Of a stretch of 64,000 bases of DNA, positions 35,818-44,780 are shown piece by piece (the first letter of the stretch is position 1; the number at the start of each line of letters is the position of its first letter). Source of the DNA: a bacterium (GTDB lineage: Bacteria > Zhuqueibacterota > QNDG01 > DSAB01); contig DSAB01000119.1 of assembly GCA_011388275.1 (NCBI GenBank), forward strand, positions 105,285 to 169,284. Direction: 5' to 3'. A program made the position numbers and the translations under genes. The notes under the pieces are model-generated. The model searched no databases. It was given only the letters and a program-made list of their open reading frames with translations, and had not been told where the DNA came from.

Positions 35818-38800
35818 CCAGATTCTCCTCTATGGTTTTGATTCCTCTTTAATTCAACCCGTTCAATATTGACGACAAGTGATTCGTTTTCAATATTCAG
35901 TTTGTATCCATCTCCCCTTTGATTTTCAAAGGGCTGAATATCCAATGCCAGAGTTTCACTGATAATATAATCCCGTTTTTGCTGAATGGCATTTGCCATT
36001 TTCCCATCGGCTTTGTAAAAGATATCGATTCGATCGGTCACGCAATAACCCGCTTCCTTGCGAAGATTCTGTATGCGATTGACGAATTCACGGGCATACC
36101 CCTCATCAATCAGATCATCATCCAGTTCAATGTCCAGGGCGATGATCAGATCCCCCTCTTGCTGAATTATGTAACCTTTCATCGGTTCCGTGACAAGCTC
36201 GACATCATCCAGTTCCACCTTTCCATGACTTCCTTTATCCACCATCACATGGATCGACTCTCCCTGCTCGAGCCGTTCGATCTCTTTATCTGTAAAACCG
36301 CGAATCACCTCCGCAGCCTGATTGACATGCGAGCCGAATTTTGGACCCAAACGTTTAAAAACCGGTTTTGTTTTACGGAGCATTAAAAAAGATGAATCAT
36401 TGGTATATTCGATTTTCTTGACATTGACTTCTTCCAAAACGATCGATTGAAGCTGCCGGATCGCTTCCTGAACAGTTTTTCCTGCACAGACGACAACCCG
36501 CCTGAGAGGCTGTCGAATCTTGATTTTGGCTTCATTCCTTGCGGCGCGGCAAAGCACAACAACCTGACGGGCTCGGTTCATTCGGCTGATAAGATCTCTA
36601 TCGATGGTCTGAAATGCAGATTCCGTGGGGTCCGGATAATCTGCCAGGTGCACACTCTCACATGAATCAACGGCGTGGGTATTGAGATTTTGATACATGG
36701 CTTCTGCCAGGAATGGAATAAACGGAGCCGTCATTTTGCTGACGGTCATGAGCACATCGAATAATGTCTGAAACGCGCTCTGTTTATCGAGTCCCATCTC
36801 GGATTTCCAAAACCGCCTTCGGTTACGCCGTACATACCAGTTGGAGACATCATCGATAACGAACTCCTGAATGCTTCGAGCGGCTTTGGTTACATCGAAT
36901 CGTTTCAGGTATTCACAGACCCGATGTATCAATTCATTTCTGACAGAAATCAGCCATCGATCGATTTCGGGTCTGGAGGCGAATGGAATGGGATCACCGA
37001 TTCCGGTAAATTCATCAATATTGGCATACAACACGAAAAAACCGTACGTATTGATCAACGTACCGAAGAATTTGCGCAGGACCTCATCCAGGCCTTCATC
37101 GTCAAAACGCGTGGGCACCCATGGAGGGCTGACCGTGAAGAGATACCACCGCAATGGATCCGCTCCGTATCGATTCAGAATATCGAATGGATCCACTGCA
37201 TTTCCCCTGGATTTGGACATCTTTCTACCGTCTTTATCCAATATAAGCTCAATGGAAAGACACTGTTTATAGGATGATTTTCCGGAAATCATGGTAGAAA
37301 TGGCCAGCATCGAATAAAACCATCCTCTTGTCTGATCCACTCCCTCTGCGATAAAATCGGCTGGGAATTGTTCATAAAATGTGTCTTCTCCGCAAAAAGG
37401 ATAATGCATTTGCGCATAGGGCATGGAGCCCGAATCGAACCAGCAATCAATGACTTCCGGAGTGCGATGCATGGTACTTCCACAATCCTGACAAGGGAAA
37501 GTGACTTCATCAATAAAGGGTTTATGTAAATCTTCAATGGTTTCTTTTCCCGACCATTTCTTTAAAGTTGCGATGTCGGGTACGGCCTTTTGATTTTTGC
37601 AGGCTGAACAGATCCAAATATTCAGCGGTGTTCCCCAATAACGGTCACGAGACAATGCCCAATCCACATTATTGACCAGCCACTGGCCGAATCTTCCTTC
37701 TCCGACTTCTCTGGGAAACCACTGAATGGACTCATTGTTTTTCAGCAGCTGATCTTTGACTCTGGTGGTTCGAAGATACCACGATTTTTTCGCATAATAC
37801 AGCAAAGGTGAATCACAACGCCAGCAATGCGGATAAGAATGGGTGTACCAGTCGCTTTTATACAAGCGATTGTTCTCTTTGAGATTGACAAAAATCTCTT
37901 TTTCCAGCGCCTCCTCTTTGACATAACGGCCTTTCCATAGCGGAACCCGTTCATTGAAGCGTCCCTGATCATCCACAGTATGCTTCGCGGGCAGACCGAC
38001 CCGCATTCCCAATCGATAATCGTCTTCACCGTACATCACCGCGGTATGAACCACTCCCGTCCCCTCTTCTGTCGTGACAAAATCGTCACAGGTCACATAG
38101 TAAGCCGGATGGCTCTCATCGGCCAGATTCACAAAATTGAACAGGGGCAGGTAATGCCATCCTTCCATCTCCTCTCCTGAAAAGGTTCGCAGTACGGTAT
38201 ATTGCCCCTCCAGGATATCGAGCCGGTCTTCAGCCAGATAATAGATCTCCGCTTTTCCACCGGTTTCCTGTTTGACCTCGGCGTAAACTATTTCTTTACC
38301 AACCGCGAGCGCCACATTGCCCGGCAGAGTCCATGGAGTCGTGGTCCACGCCAGAATATATCTTCCTTTTCCTTCCGTCAGTTGAAACTTGGCAATAACA
38401 GACCGTTCTCTGACCTCACGATAGCCCAGAGAAGTTTCATGACTGGAAAGAGCGGTTTCGCATCGCGGGCAGTAGGGCAGAATCTTGAAACCCTGATACA
38501 GAAAATCTTTTTCCCATAATTCTGCCAGCAGCCACCACACGGTTTCGATATACTCATTGGTATATGTGATATACGGATCGTCGAGATCGAGCCAGAAACC
38601 GATTCTCCGGGTCATCTCATTCCACTCTTTCAAATAGGTGAACACCGATTCCCGGCACTTTCGGTTGAATTTGTCCACACCATAGGCTTCAATCTGTTCC
38701 TTGTTATCAAATCCAAGTTGTTTTTCTACTTCGATCTCAACAGGCAGTCCGTGTGTATCCCAACCGGCCTTACGCGTTACCCGGTAACCCTGCATGGTCT

Positions 38801-39017
38801 TGTATCGGCAGACAAAATCCTTGATGATTCGGGAGATGACATGGTGAATACCAGGCCTGCCATTGGCCGTGGGCGGACCCTCATAGAAGACAAAGGATTT
38901 CGATTGATTTCGGTTCTCAATGGATTTTCGAAACACAAATTCCCTGTCCCAGAATTCCAGAATCTGATTTTCCAGATCGGGAAAATGAAAGGGCATTTTT
39001 ACTGCATCAAAAGCCAA
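35814..39017 (-). CDS. ileS: Isoleucyl-tRNA synthetase, eukaryote-like IleRS2 with altered HIGH motif
   Basis: Class I synthetase of 1067 residues, longer than the usual bacterial form (about 930). The segment KAGWDTHGLPVEIEVEK and the long C-terminus place it in the IleRS2 group, known for natural resistance to mupirocin. KMSKS is intact in DGRKMSKSRGN. The HIGH signature, however, reads PGIHH at 55-59 (codons GGT ATT CAC CAT on the minus strand, 38841-38852): first and third positions are swapped, GxHH instead of HxGH. Editing-domain and tRNA-binding regions appear complete. It overlaps the DksA-like gene by 4 nt and is the only ileS seen here. Confidence 0.95.
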   Translation of the reverse strand: MAFDAVKMPFHFPDLENQILEFWDREFVFRKSIENRNQSKSFVFYEGPPTANGRPGIHHVISRIIKDFVCRYKTMQGYRVTRKAGWDTHGLPVEIEVEKQLGFDNKEQIEAYGVDKFNRKCRESVFTYLKEWNEMTRRIGFWLDLDDPYITYTNEYIETVWWLLAELWEKDFLYQGFKILPYCPRCETALSSHETSLGYREVRERSVIAKFQLTEGKGRYILAWTTTPWTLPGNVALAVGKEIVYAEVKQETGGKAEIYYLAEDRLDILEGQYTVLRTFSGEEMEGWHYLPLFNFVNLADESHPAYYVTCDDFVTTEEGTGVVHTAVMYGEDDYRLGMRVGLPAKHTVDDQGRFNERVPLWKGRYVKEEALEKEIFVNLKENNRLYKSDWYTHSYPHCWRCDSPLLYYAKKSWYLRTTRVKDQLLKNNESIQWFPREVGEGRFGQWLVNNVDWALSRDRYWGTPLNIWICSACKNQKAVPDIATLKKWSGKETIEDLHKPFIDEVTFPCQDCGSTMHRTPEVIDCWFDSGSMPYAQMHYPFCGEDTFYEQFPADFIAEGVDQTRGWFYSMLAISTMISGKSSYKQCLSIELILDKDGRKMSKSRGNAVDPFDILNRYGADPLRWYLFTVSPPWVPTRFDDEGLDEVLRKFFGTLINTYGFFVLYANIDEFTGIGDPIPFASRPEIDRWLISVRNELIHRVCEYLKRFDVTKAARSIQEFVIDDVSNWYVRRNRRRFWKSEMGLDKQSAFQTLFDVLMTVSKMTAPFIPFLAEAMYQNLNTHAVDSCESVHLADYPDPTESAFQTIDRDLISRMNRARQVVVLCRAARNEAKIKIRQPLRRVVVCAGKTVQEAIRQLQSIVLEEVNVKKIEYTNDSSFLMLRKTKPVFKRLGPKFGSHVNQAAEVIRGFTDKEIERLEQGESIHVMVDKGSHGKVELDDVELVTEPMKGYIIQQEGDLIIALDIELDDDLIDEGYAREFVNRIQNLRKEAGYCVTDRIDIFYKADGKMANAIQQKRDYIISETLALDIQPFENQRGDGYKLNIENESLVVNIERVELKRNQNHRGESG

Positions 39018-39059
39018 GGACTGCTCCAGATTTTAGAAGAAACCATGTTTCATGAGATA

Positions 39060-39935
39060 TTATTTCTGAATGTATTTCCCGATCAGCAGATCCAGACGGC
39101 GTGACTGCTCTCTGCTGATCATCGACGGATCGGTTACAATCGAGTTGGCCAAAGCGGAGGCACATTCACAATGACGTTCCGGCGGGATATTCAGGATTGC
39201 CTGATGAATTATTTTCTTAACAGCGATAATATTGCGACGCAGATTTTCCATTATCACATCCACGCTTACGGTGTGGTCGTGCCCTTCAAACCAGCAATCG
39301 TAATCAGTAACCATGGCCAGCGTGCAGTAACAGATTTCGGCTTCCCTGGCCAGTTTGGCTTCAGTCAGGTTGGTCATGCCGATCACATCCAGACCCCATG
39401 ATCTGTATAAATTCGATTCGGCTCTGGTTGAGAAAGCCGGACCTTCGATATTCAAATAGGTTCCGCCCCAATGAAGCCGGCTTCCTTCTCCTGTTTCATG
39501 ACCGGCTTCAAATACCACTTTTCTCAATTCCTCACAAACCGGATGGGCAAATACGATGTGCGCAGCAACACCATCGCCAAAAAAGGTATCCTTTCGACTC
39601 CGAGTCCGATCGATAAACTGATCGATAAGGACAATATCAAGGGGCTGTATCTCCTTTTTCATGGAACCTACGGCGGATATTGAAAGAATCCATTCGACAT
39701 CAAGAGACTTCAATGCCCAAATATTGGCCCTGCAGTTAATCGCGGACGGCAGGATTCGATGGCCTCTTCCATGACGGGGAAGAAAAACGATCTCACGTCC
39801 ATGTAACTCGGCGATATCGAATTCATCGGAAGGATCACCAAAGGGTGTGTCGACGTGAATTCTGCGCTTAATCTGTATTTCATCCACGCTGTAGAATCCA
39901 CTGCCACCGATAATTCCGATACGCTTCTTGCTCAT
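39060..39935 (-). CDS. mtnP: 5'-methylthioadenosine phosphorylase
   Basis: 291-residue PNP/MTAP family phosphorylase (family 2). It begins RIGIIGGSGFY and has FLPRHGRGHRILP, SAVGSMKKEIQPLDIV, MTNLTEAKLAREAEICYC and TDYDCW, of which the last is typical for MTAP rather than PNP. It recycles methylthioadenosine from polyamine synthesis to adenine and methylthioribose-1-phosphate. It is 42 nt upstream of ileS. A weak promoter-like pair (TTGAGC, 17 bp, GATATG) lies at 39970-39998. Confidence 0.93.
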   Translation of the reverse strand: MSKKRIGIIGGSGFYSVDEIQIKRRIHVDTPFGDPSDEFDIAELHGREIVFLPRHGRGHRILPSAINCRANIWALKSLDVEWILSISAVGSMKKEIQPLDIVLIDQFIDRTRSRKDTFFGDGVAAHIVFAHPVCEELRKVVFEAGHETGEGSRLHWGGTYLNIEGPAFSTRAESNLYRSWGLDVIGMTNLTEAKLAREAEICYCTLAMVTDYDCWFEGHDHTVSVDVIMENLRRNIIAVKKIIHQAILNIPPERHCECASALANSIVTDPSMISREQSRRLDLLIGKYIQK

Positions 39936-40004
39936 CCAGTATTCTCCTGTTTCATTGGATGCATCTTTTCATATCCTTAAAAGTTAAATCATGCTCAAAT
40001 AGTT

Positions 40005-40589
40005 TTACTCTTCATTATTCTCTCTGCTGTCATGAGCGGTAAAAGGTTTTCGATCCCGTTTGTGCTCTGAAGAAAGGCGTATATCATTGACTGTTCTGAT
40101 CGCCTCTCTTCTGTCCATGGCACGACCCGCACGAAAAAACATGAATGTGCCCAAGGTTCCAAACCCCAGAGTGGTTGCGGCTAAAACATTTCCCGATTCT
40201 TTTCCCAGCATCGACCCCAGGAAGAAACTGCTTCCAAAGCTTAACACACCACCCCCCAGGGTGTATATCACCGTGTTCTTACTGGTTTTTACAGATTGAA
40301 TCTCTTCTTCAGAGATACCTCTTCCAAATTGATCATACACAGGAGGCTTTCGCCTGATCAGCCGGATTGTATTCTTGGGTACTGAGATCGCACTATTTTG
40401 ACTGGCAAGCAGAACCAGCTGATGCGGTTCGGATTTCATCACTGTGCCCTGAATTTTTTCTCCGTTCTGCAATATGATTTCCAGAAAATTGGAGGGTTCT
40501 GCCTCTTCAAAATGGATATATGGCCGCTTGGCACATCCTGTCAATCCCGTCAGCACGATAACAGACAGGATGATTTTGCTCTTCACCAT
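40005..40589 (-). CDS. Lipoprotein with SH3-like N-terminal region and glycine-rich membrane segment
   Basis: 194 residues from the ATG at 40589, preceded by GGGAGG. The lipobox LTGC puts the lipid on Cys19. A domain of about 65 residues (LEIILQNGEKIQGTVMKSEPHQLVLLA) resembles an Sm-like or SH3-type barrel. A Gly/Ser-rich hydrophobic part (LGGGVLSFGSSFFLGSMLG and TLGFGTLGTFMFF) follows. Not recognised as a named family. It sits between divIVA and mtnP in the same direction. Confidence 0.75.
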   Translation of the reverse strand: MVKSKIILSVIVLTGLTGCAKRPYIHFEEAEPSNFLEIILQNGEKIQGTVMKSEPHQLVLLASQNSAISVPKNTIRLIRRKPPVYDQFGRGISEEEIQSVKTSKNTVIYTLGGGVLSFGSSFFLGSMLGKESGNVLAATTLGFGTLGTFMFFRAGRAMDRREAIRTVNDIRLSSEHKRDRKPFTAHDSRENNEE

Positions 40590-40675
40590 AAAAACCTCCC
40601 GCGATAAGACAAATAAATCCGTATCGACATGTGAAATATGCCAAAACGGAAGTCTTCTAAACAGCATTTTTTCGA

Positions 40676-41191
40676 TTAGCGGTCTTGAGCAGATTCGGGC
40701 CTTGAATGACCTTTTCTGGACAGACTATCACCGTTTACAACATCATCGATTTCCAAAACCCGTATCAGCTCAATCTGGGATTCCAATAAATGTTTCAACC
40801 TTTTAGAAAATGATTCTTTTTGTGATCGAAGAATATTGAGTTCATTCTTCATTTTATCGATCTTTCCCCTGGCCTCATCCAGAATCCTCTCGGCTTTAAG
40901 TTCCGCTTCCCTCAGAATGATCTGGGCTTCCCGTTTGGAATTTTCCTTTGATTGGGTTACGGATTCCTGAGCGTTCATCAATGTCTCTTGAAGTGTTTTC
41001 TCGACCTGCTGATAATCCCGAAGCTGGGTTTTCAGTTTTATCACTTCATCATTCAGTCTTTTACGGTCATTCAAGATCTCTTCAAACTCTTCGGAGACCA
41101 TCTCGAGAAACGCCTCGACTTCAGACGGATCAAATCCGCGAACCTTAACCTTAAAATCTTGTTTTTTGATTTCAAGAGGTGTTAATTTCAC
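40676..41191 (-). CDS. DivIVA domain protein
   Basis: 171 residues from a GTG at 41191, with GGGAG upstream. The N-terminus (KLTPLEIKKQDFKVKVRGFDPSEVEAFLEMV) is the DivIVA membrane-binding domain; the rest is a long coiled coil (RLNDEVIKLKTQLRDY, RIRDEARGKIDKMKNELNIL-like). DivIVA proteins mark curved membrane at poles and septa and organise growth or division. It is best known in Gram-positives but occurs in other phyla. It heads the cluster that leads to ileS, lspA and rluD. Confidence 0.88.
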   Translation of the reverse strand: MKLTPLEIKKQDFKVKVRGFDPSEVEAFLEMVSEEFEEILNDRKRLNDEVIKLKTQLRDYQQVEKTLQETLMNAQESVTQSKENSKREAQIILREAELKAERILDEARGKIDKMKNELNILRSQKESFSKRLKHLLESQIELIRVLEIDDVVNGDSLSRKGHSRPESAQDR

Positions 41192-41267
41192 CGTTTTTCA
41201 CTCCCTGAACAACCGGTCTTGCATCATGATCCAACAAACAGCGGAATTGAAATGAATGAATTTTTTC

Positions 41268-41296
41268 AATATAAACCTTTCTCTCACAAAATGCAA
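41268..41296 (-). promoter_or_regulatory. Predicted promoter of the divIVA cluster
   Basis: Minus strand: TTGCAT (41291-41296), 17-bp spacer, TATATT (41268-41273). The leader is about 70 nt. It lies in the 119-bp gap after the protease gene. Confidence 0.68.
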
Positions 41297-41310
41297 CTAT
41301 ATTTTAGAAC

Positions 41311-43317
41311 TCATCGAACGTATAGTAATTTCATTGTGTTAACCGTTTTTGCACTTCGAAAACGGCAAAAATATATCCCGGAAGGCACCGACATTCCGGC
41401 ACTGTTGTTCCCGTTCCATATCACTTCATTGATTCCCTGTGAAACATTCTGATCCAGCAGAGTCGTGATTCTTTGTCCGCGCAGGTTGAAAATTTCCAAA
41501 GTCACACGGGCGCTTTCGTAAACTGAAAAACGTATTCTGACCGATTCGTTAAACGGATTGGGGTATGCCGAAAGAAGCCGAAACCCTTCAGTTTTTTCTC
41601 CACCGACGAAATATCCAAGAGTGGTATCCGTTGAAATTGTATATAAGCGATGGGGAGAATCCAGAGGGACCTGATGCATGGAACCATCTTGCCAGGTTTC
41701 AAAATAGAATTGAATTTCATCAAAGACGTCCTCACCGGGAAGTCGAAAGCGAACCCTGAAATCGGATTGATTTGATGGTATGAACGCCGGGTATTTTACG
41801 AAATTCGATGAACGGTTGCATCGATAGTGTATAAATACCGAATCCGGTTTGATGTCATCCTTGTAAAAAACATCGCTTTCAAGAACAAATTCACCGTTTG
41901 AAAGATCGGAAACAGCGGACACACGGGTGAAGATCGGTCCATGGAAAAAGACCGCTTCATAAGCATTGATAATACCCCATCCCAAATCATTGTCCGGAGT
42001 CTCCCACTGAGAGGCGGTTTGCCGAAGCGCTTCACGCACTTCCATGGGAGTCAGTTCAGGACGGGCCTGCAGCATCAGCGCACACACACCGGCAGCCAAA
42101 GGGCTGGAAAAGGAAGTTCCGCTTACACCGTAATATCCGCCGTATGAATGTAAATCGACGGTTACAACACCCGTTCCCAAAGCCATGACATCCGGCTTGA
42201 ACCGGCCATCCGCAGTCGGACCGACCGAACTGAAATAGGTGGAATTTCCACCCGCTGTGACGGCTCCCACAGCAATCACACTGTCCCCATCAGCAGGACT
42301 GATAATATAATGCCAGGGTTCATGCCTGGAATTTCCCGCGGCTGACAGAAAGACAACTCCTTTTGAAACAGCAATGTCGGCAGCCACAGTAGGAATAAAC
42401 GTGTCTCCATCCAGATCTTCTGTACGATAATCCGGACCGTTCACGAAAGTATAAAAAGCCAGTGAATTTGTGACAATATCCACACCTCTGGATTCAAGCC
42501 ATTCCAGACCGGCCACCCAATAATCGATCTCAATCGTATCATCCGAGACATCGACCAGCTCGGTTTTGGCCAGAGCAAAAGAGGCTTCATGAGCAGCCCC
42601 CATCATGTAACCGGGATGATAGGCACCTATCACTGCAAGCACCTGGGTCCCATGAATTTGCTGCTCCGGATGATCTCCATATTCATTTGACGTAATAAAA
42701 TCATTTTGAACAAAATCATATTCTGTATAGATGTGTATATCGGAAAGCGCAATATGTGTTCTCGTATTGAATCCTGTATCGAGCAGCCCCACACGGACAC
42801 CCTTGCCTGTAAGCCCCAGGGCATGCACTTCAGGTAACCGGATCTGACCAAGCTGAACCGCGCTGTATCCGTAAAGGTCGTCCACACGGGATGAAGATTT
42901 GGAAATGCTTCGAGGATGTTGATCTGGTTCGGGATTGTGTTTCCAGGTTCGCACAGGATGGATCGTCCTTACAAATGGTAAAGATTGAAGTCTGGATATG
43001 ATGGATTCGGAACACCGCACTGTAACCGCGTTAAGCCATCGTGATCTCTGAATCACTTGACAACCCATCCTTTCGATGGCATTCAGATAAGGCTGATAGA
43101 TCGGAATATCCCGGCTGTCCCAGCTTCCGGTACTGCCCCTTTTTAATCTTCGCTCCACTGCCAGCGGATGAATCCCATTCTGCAAAGGATTCCACTGTTC
43201 GGCAGCCGGTACCTCTTTGTCTGTAAAGAATATCCAAATTTTCTTTTCTGCTTCGCCGGGAAGCACCGTATCTGTAAAGCAAAACAGAATGATAAGGCAA
43301 CACAATATCCCTTTCAT
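41311..43317 (-). CDS. Secreted subtilisin-like serine protease with YPNPFN C-terminal domain
   Basis: 668 residues. A signal peptide (MKGILCCLIILFCFTDTVLP) and propeptide of about 150 residues precede an S8 catalytic domain with Asp180 (GLLDTGFN), His222 (HGTQVL), oxyanion Asn329 (AAGNS) and Ser402 (GTSFSSP). A beta-rich stretch follows, then a C-terminal domain starting YPNPFN at 585-590 and ending LLYVR, with FNLRGQRI and GNNSAGMSVPSGIYF, the FlgD-like or type IX-secretion-style sorting module common in FCB-group bacteria. It is probably exported and surface-bound or released. Its promoter faces the GT2 gene. Confidence 0.92.
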   Translation of the reverse strand: MKGILCCLIILFCFTDTVLPGEAEKKIWIFFTDKEVPAAEQWNPLQNGIHPLAVERRLKRGSTGSWDSRDIPIYQPYLNAIERMGCQVIQRSRWLNAVTVRCSESIISRLQSLPFVRTIHPVRTWKHNPEPDQHPRSISKSSSRVDDLYGYSAVQLGQIRLPEVHALGLTGKGVRVGLLDTGFNTRTHIALSDIHIYTEYDFVQNDFITSNEYGDHPEQQIHGTQVLAVIGAYHPGYMMGAAHEASFALAKTELVDVSDDTIEIDYWVAGLEWLESRGVDIVTNSLAFYTFVNGPDYRTEDLDGDTFIPTVAADIAVSKGVVFLSAAGNSRHEPWHYIISPADGDSVIAVGAVTAGGNSTYFSSVGPTADGRFKPDVMALGTGVVTVDLHSYGGYYGVSGTSFSSPLAAGVCALMLQARPELTPMEVREALRQTASQWETPDNDLGWGIINAYEAVFFHGPIFTRVSAVSDLSNGEFVLESDVFYKDDIKPDSVFIHYRCNRSSNFVKYPAFIPSNQSDFRVRFRLPGEDVFDEIQFYFETWQDGSMHQVPLDSPHRLYTISTDTTLGYFVGGEKTEGFRLLSAYPNPFNESVRIRFSVYESARVTLEIFNLRGQRITTLLDQNVSQGINEVIWNGNNSAGMSVPSGIYFCRFRSAKTVNTMKLLYVR

Positions 43318-43351
43318 CCTCGCTCCTCGTGCCGAAAGATATCTTTCTATA

Positions 43352-43380
43352 ATAATACGAAAGTGATTTTAAAGAAACAA
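43352..43380 (-). promoter_or_regulatory. Predicted promoter of the protease gene
   Basis: Minus strand: TTGTTT (43375-43380), 17-bp spacer, TATTAT (43352-43357), about 35 nt before the start codon at 43317. A GAAAGATATCTTTC palindrome lies just downstream. Confidence 0.58.
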
Positions 43381-43421
43381 CGATGAATTTGTTCTTGATT
43401 TAATAGTGAAGAGGTCCTATA

Positions 43422-44567
43422 TTGATAGCGGTTCCTCCTACAAACCTGATGACGGATCCCATGATTCTATTTCTCTTCACAGGTGCGCTCTTCCTCTTTT
43501 ATGCCTTACTGCTCACCTGGCTTTCCGGAGGTTTCCGGCGATTGCGCCCGTCTTTAATTCGGCACTATCCATCTCTCAGCATTATTGTACCCGCTCATAA
43601 TGAAGCACGTCATCTTCCGGTTCTGTTAAGCTGTCTTGAACGACAAATTTACCCGTCCGACCGGCTGGAAATCATTCTGGTCAATGACCGTTCAAATGAC
43701 GGAACGGAAAAGATCATGAAAAACTTCGTGAATCATCATGCCAGATCCTTCATGATTTCGATCAAAGATGTCGATGAGGAATTCTCACCCAAGAAATACG
43801 CCATTACCCGCGGAATTGAGTCCGCGACAGGTGAAATCGTTCTCACAACCGATGCCGATGCGATACCCGGTCCCCGCTGGGCGGAAGCTATGGCCGGCTG
43901 TTTCGCTCCCGACACGGACATGGTGATCGGGTACGCGCCTTATCGAACCGACGGCCCGTATGATTCTTTTTTTCATCGTCTTTTGGCTCTTGAATATTTT
44001 GTACTGGGATGTATCGGAGCCGCCTCTCTGGGGCGTGGATATCCAATATCCGCCAATGGAGCCAATTTGGCCTACAAGAGGAAGCGATTTATATCAACCG
44101 GAGGATTCGGTCCTGGACGGTGCATGATATCGGGTGACGATGATCTGCTCCTTCACCGGTTTCGATATGAGCGGGGCTTCCATGTCCGTTATGCCCTGTC
44201 CCGGGATGCCCGGGTCTTTAATAATCCTCCTTCCACCCTCCTTCGCTTTATCAAACAGCGTCTGCGCTTTTCGTCCAAACATCTGCGTTATCCTCCCAGG
44301 CTTCTCGCAGCCATGAGTCTCACGTATGCCTTTTATTCAGGGATTCTTTTGCTGATTGCCGGATCCATTCTTATGCCCTCATTGCGATGCGGCACTGCGA
44401 TCCTTCTGTCAGGGAAAATCGCAGTGGAACTGTTTTTTCTGAGCCGCGGGAAACCATATCTCGAACAGCGAAACCTGATTCGATATTATCCCTTTGCCTT
44501 TTTTCCCCATCTCCTCTATGTTGTTTTAATTCCTTTTTTCGCGCGATTTCTACGAACCCGCTGGTAA
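43422..44567 (+). CDS. Family 2 glycosyltransferase with C-terminal membrane helices
   Basis: 381 residues if the TTG at 43422 (GAGG seven bases upstream) is used; ATGs at 43449 or 43461 are alternatives. An N-terminal membrane helix precedes a GT-A domain with VPAHNEA, VNDRSNDGT, the DxD-like TTDADA, the acidic triple SGDDDLLLHRF and KQRLRF, a variant of the QxxRW motif. Two or three C-terminal helices follow. The D,D,D,QxxRW-like layout occurs in processive synthases and in ceramide glucosyltransferases (GT21). It lies just upstream of the sphingolipid-type genes; acting on ceramide is a hypothesis only. Confidence 0.82.
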   Translation: MIAVPPTNLMTDPMILFLFTGALFLFYALLLTWLSGGFRRLRPSLIRHYPSLSIIVPAHNEARHLPVLLSCLERQIYPSDRLEIILVNDRSNDGTEKIMKNFVNHHARSFMISIKDVDEEFSPKKYAITRGIESATGEIVLTTDADAIPGPRWAEAMAGCFAPDTDMVIGYAPYRTDGPYDSFFHRLLALEYFVLGCIGAASLGRGYPISANGANLAYKRKRFISTGGFGPGRCMISGDDDLLLHRFRYERGFHVRYALSRDARVFNNPPSTLLRFIKQRLRFSSKHLRYPPRLLAAMSLTYAFYSGILLLIAGSILMPSLRCGTAILLSGKIAVELFFLSRGKPYLEQRNLIRYYPFAFFPHLLYVVLIPFFARFLRTRW

Positions 44568-44619
44568 CCGAAATGTAAGGTTAATCCCGACAGCATTTAT
44601 CCATGATTCTGTTTTTCAG

Positions 44620-44648
44620 TTGACAAACAGAAAGACTTTCCGTATCTT
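44620..44648 (+). promoter_or_regulatory. Predicted promoter of the spt-acyltransferase operon
   Basis: Plus strand: TTGACA (44620-44625), 17-bp spacer, TATCTT (44643-44648). The leader is about 125 nt to the GTG at 44781. It separates these genes from the GT2 gene upstream. Confidence 0.68.
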
Positions 44649-44780
44649 CTTTGGATGCCATTTTAAGCATGACCACGTTTCATATTCCTGGATTTCAATT
44701 TTTCACCCGAATCTTTTCGCTGATACCTGTTCTGGAAACGAGAATTGAATCTTATGATGAAAAGCCGAAAGGAGAATTCT

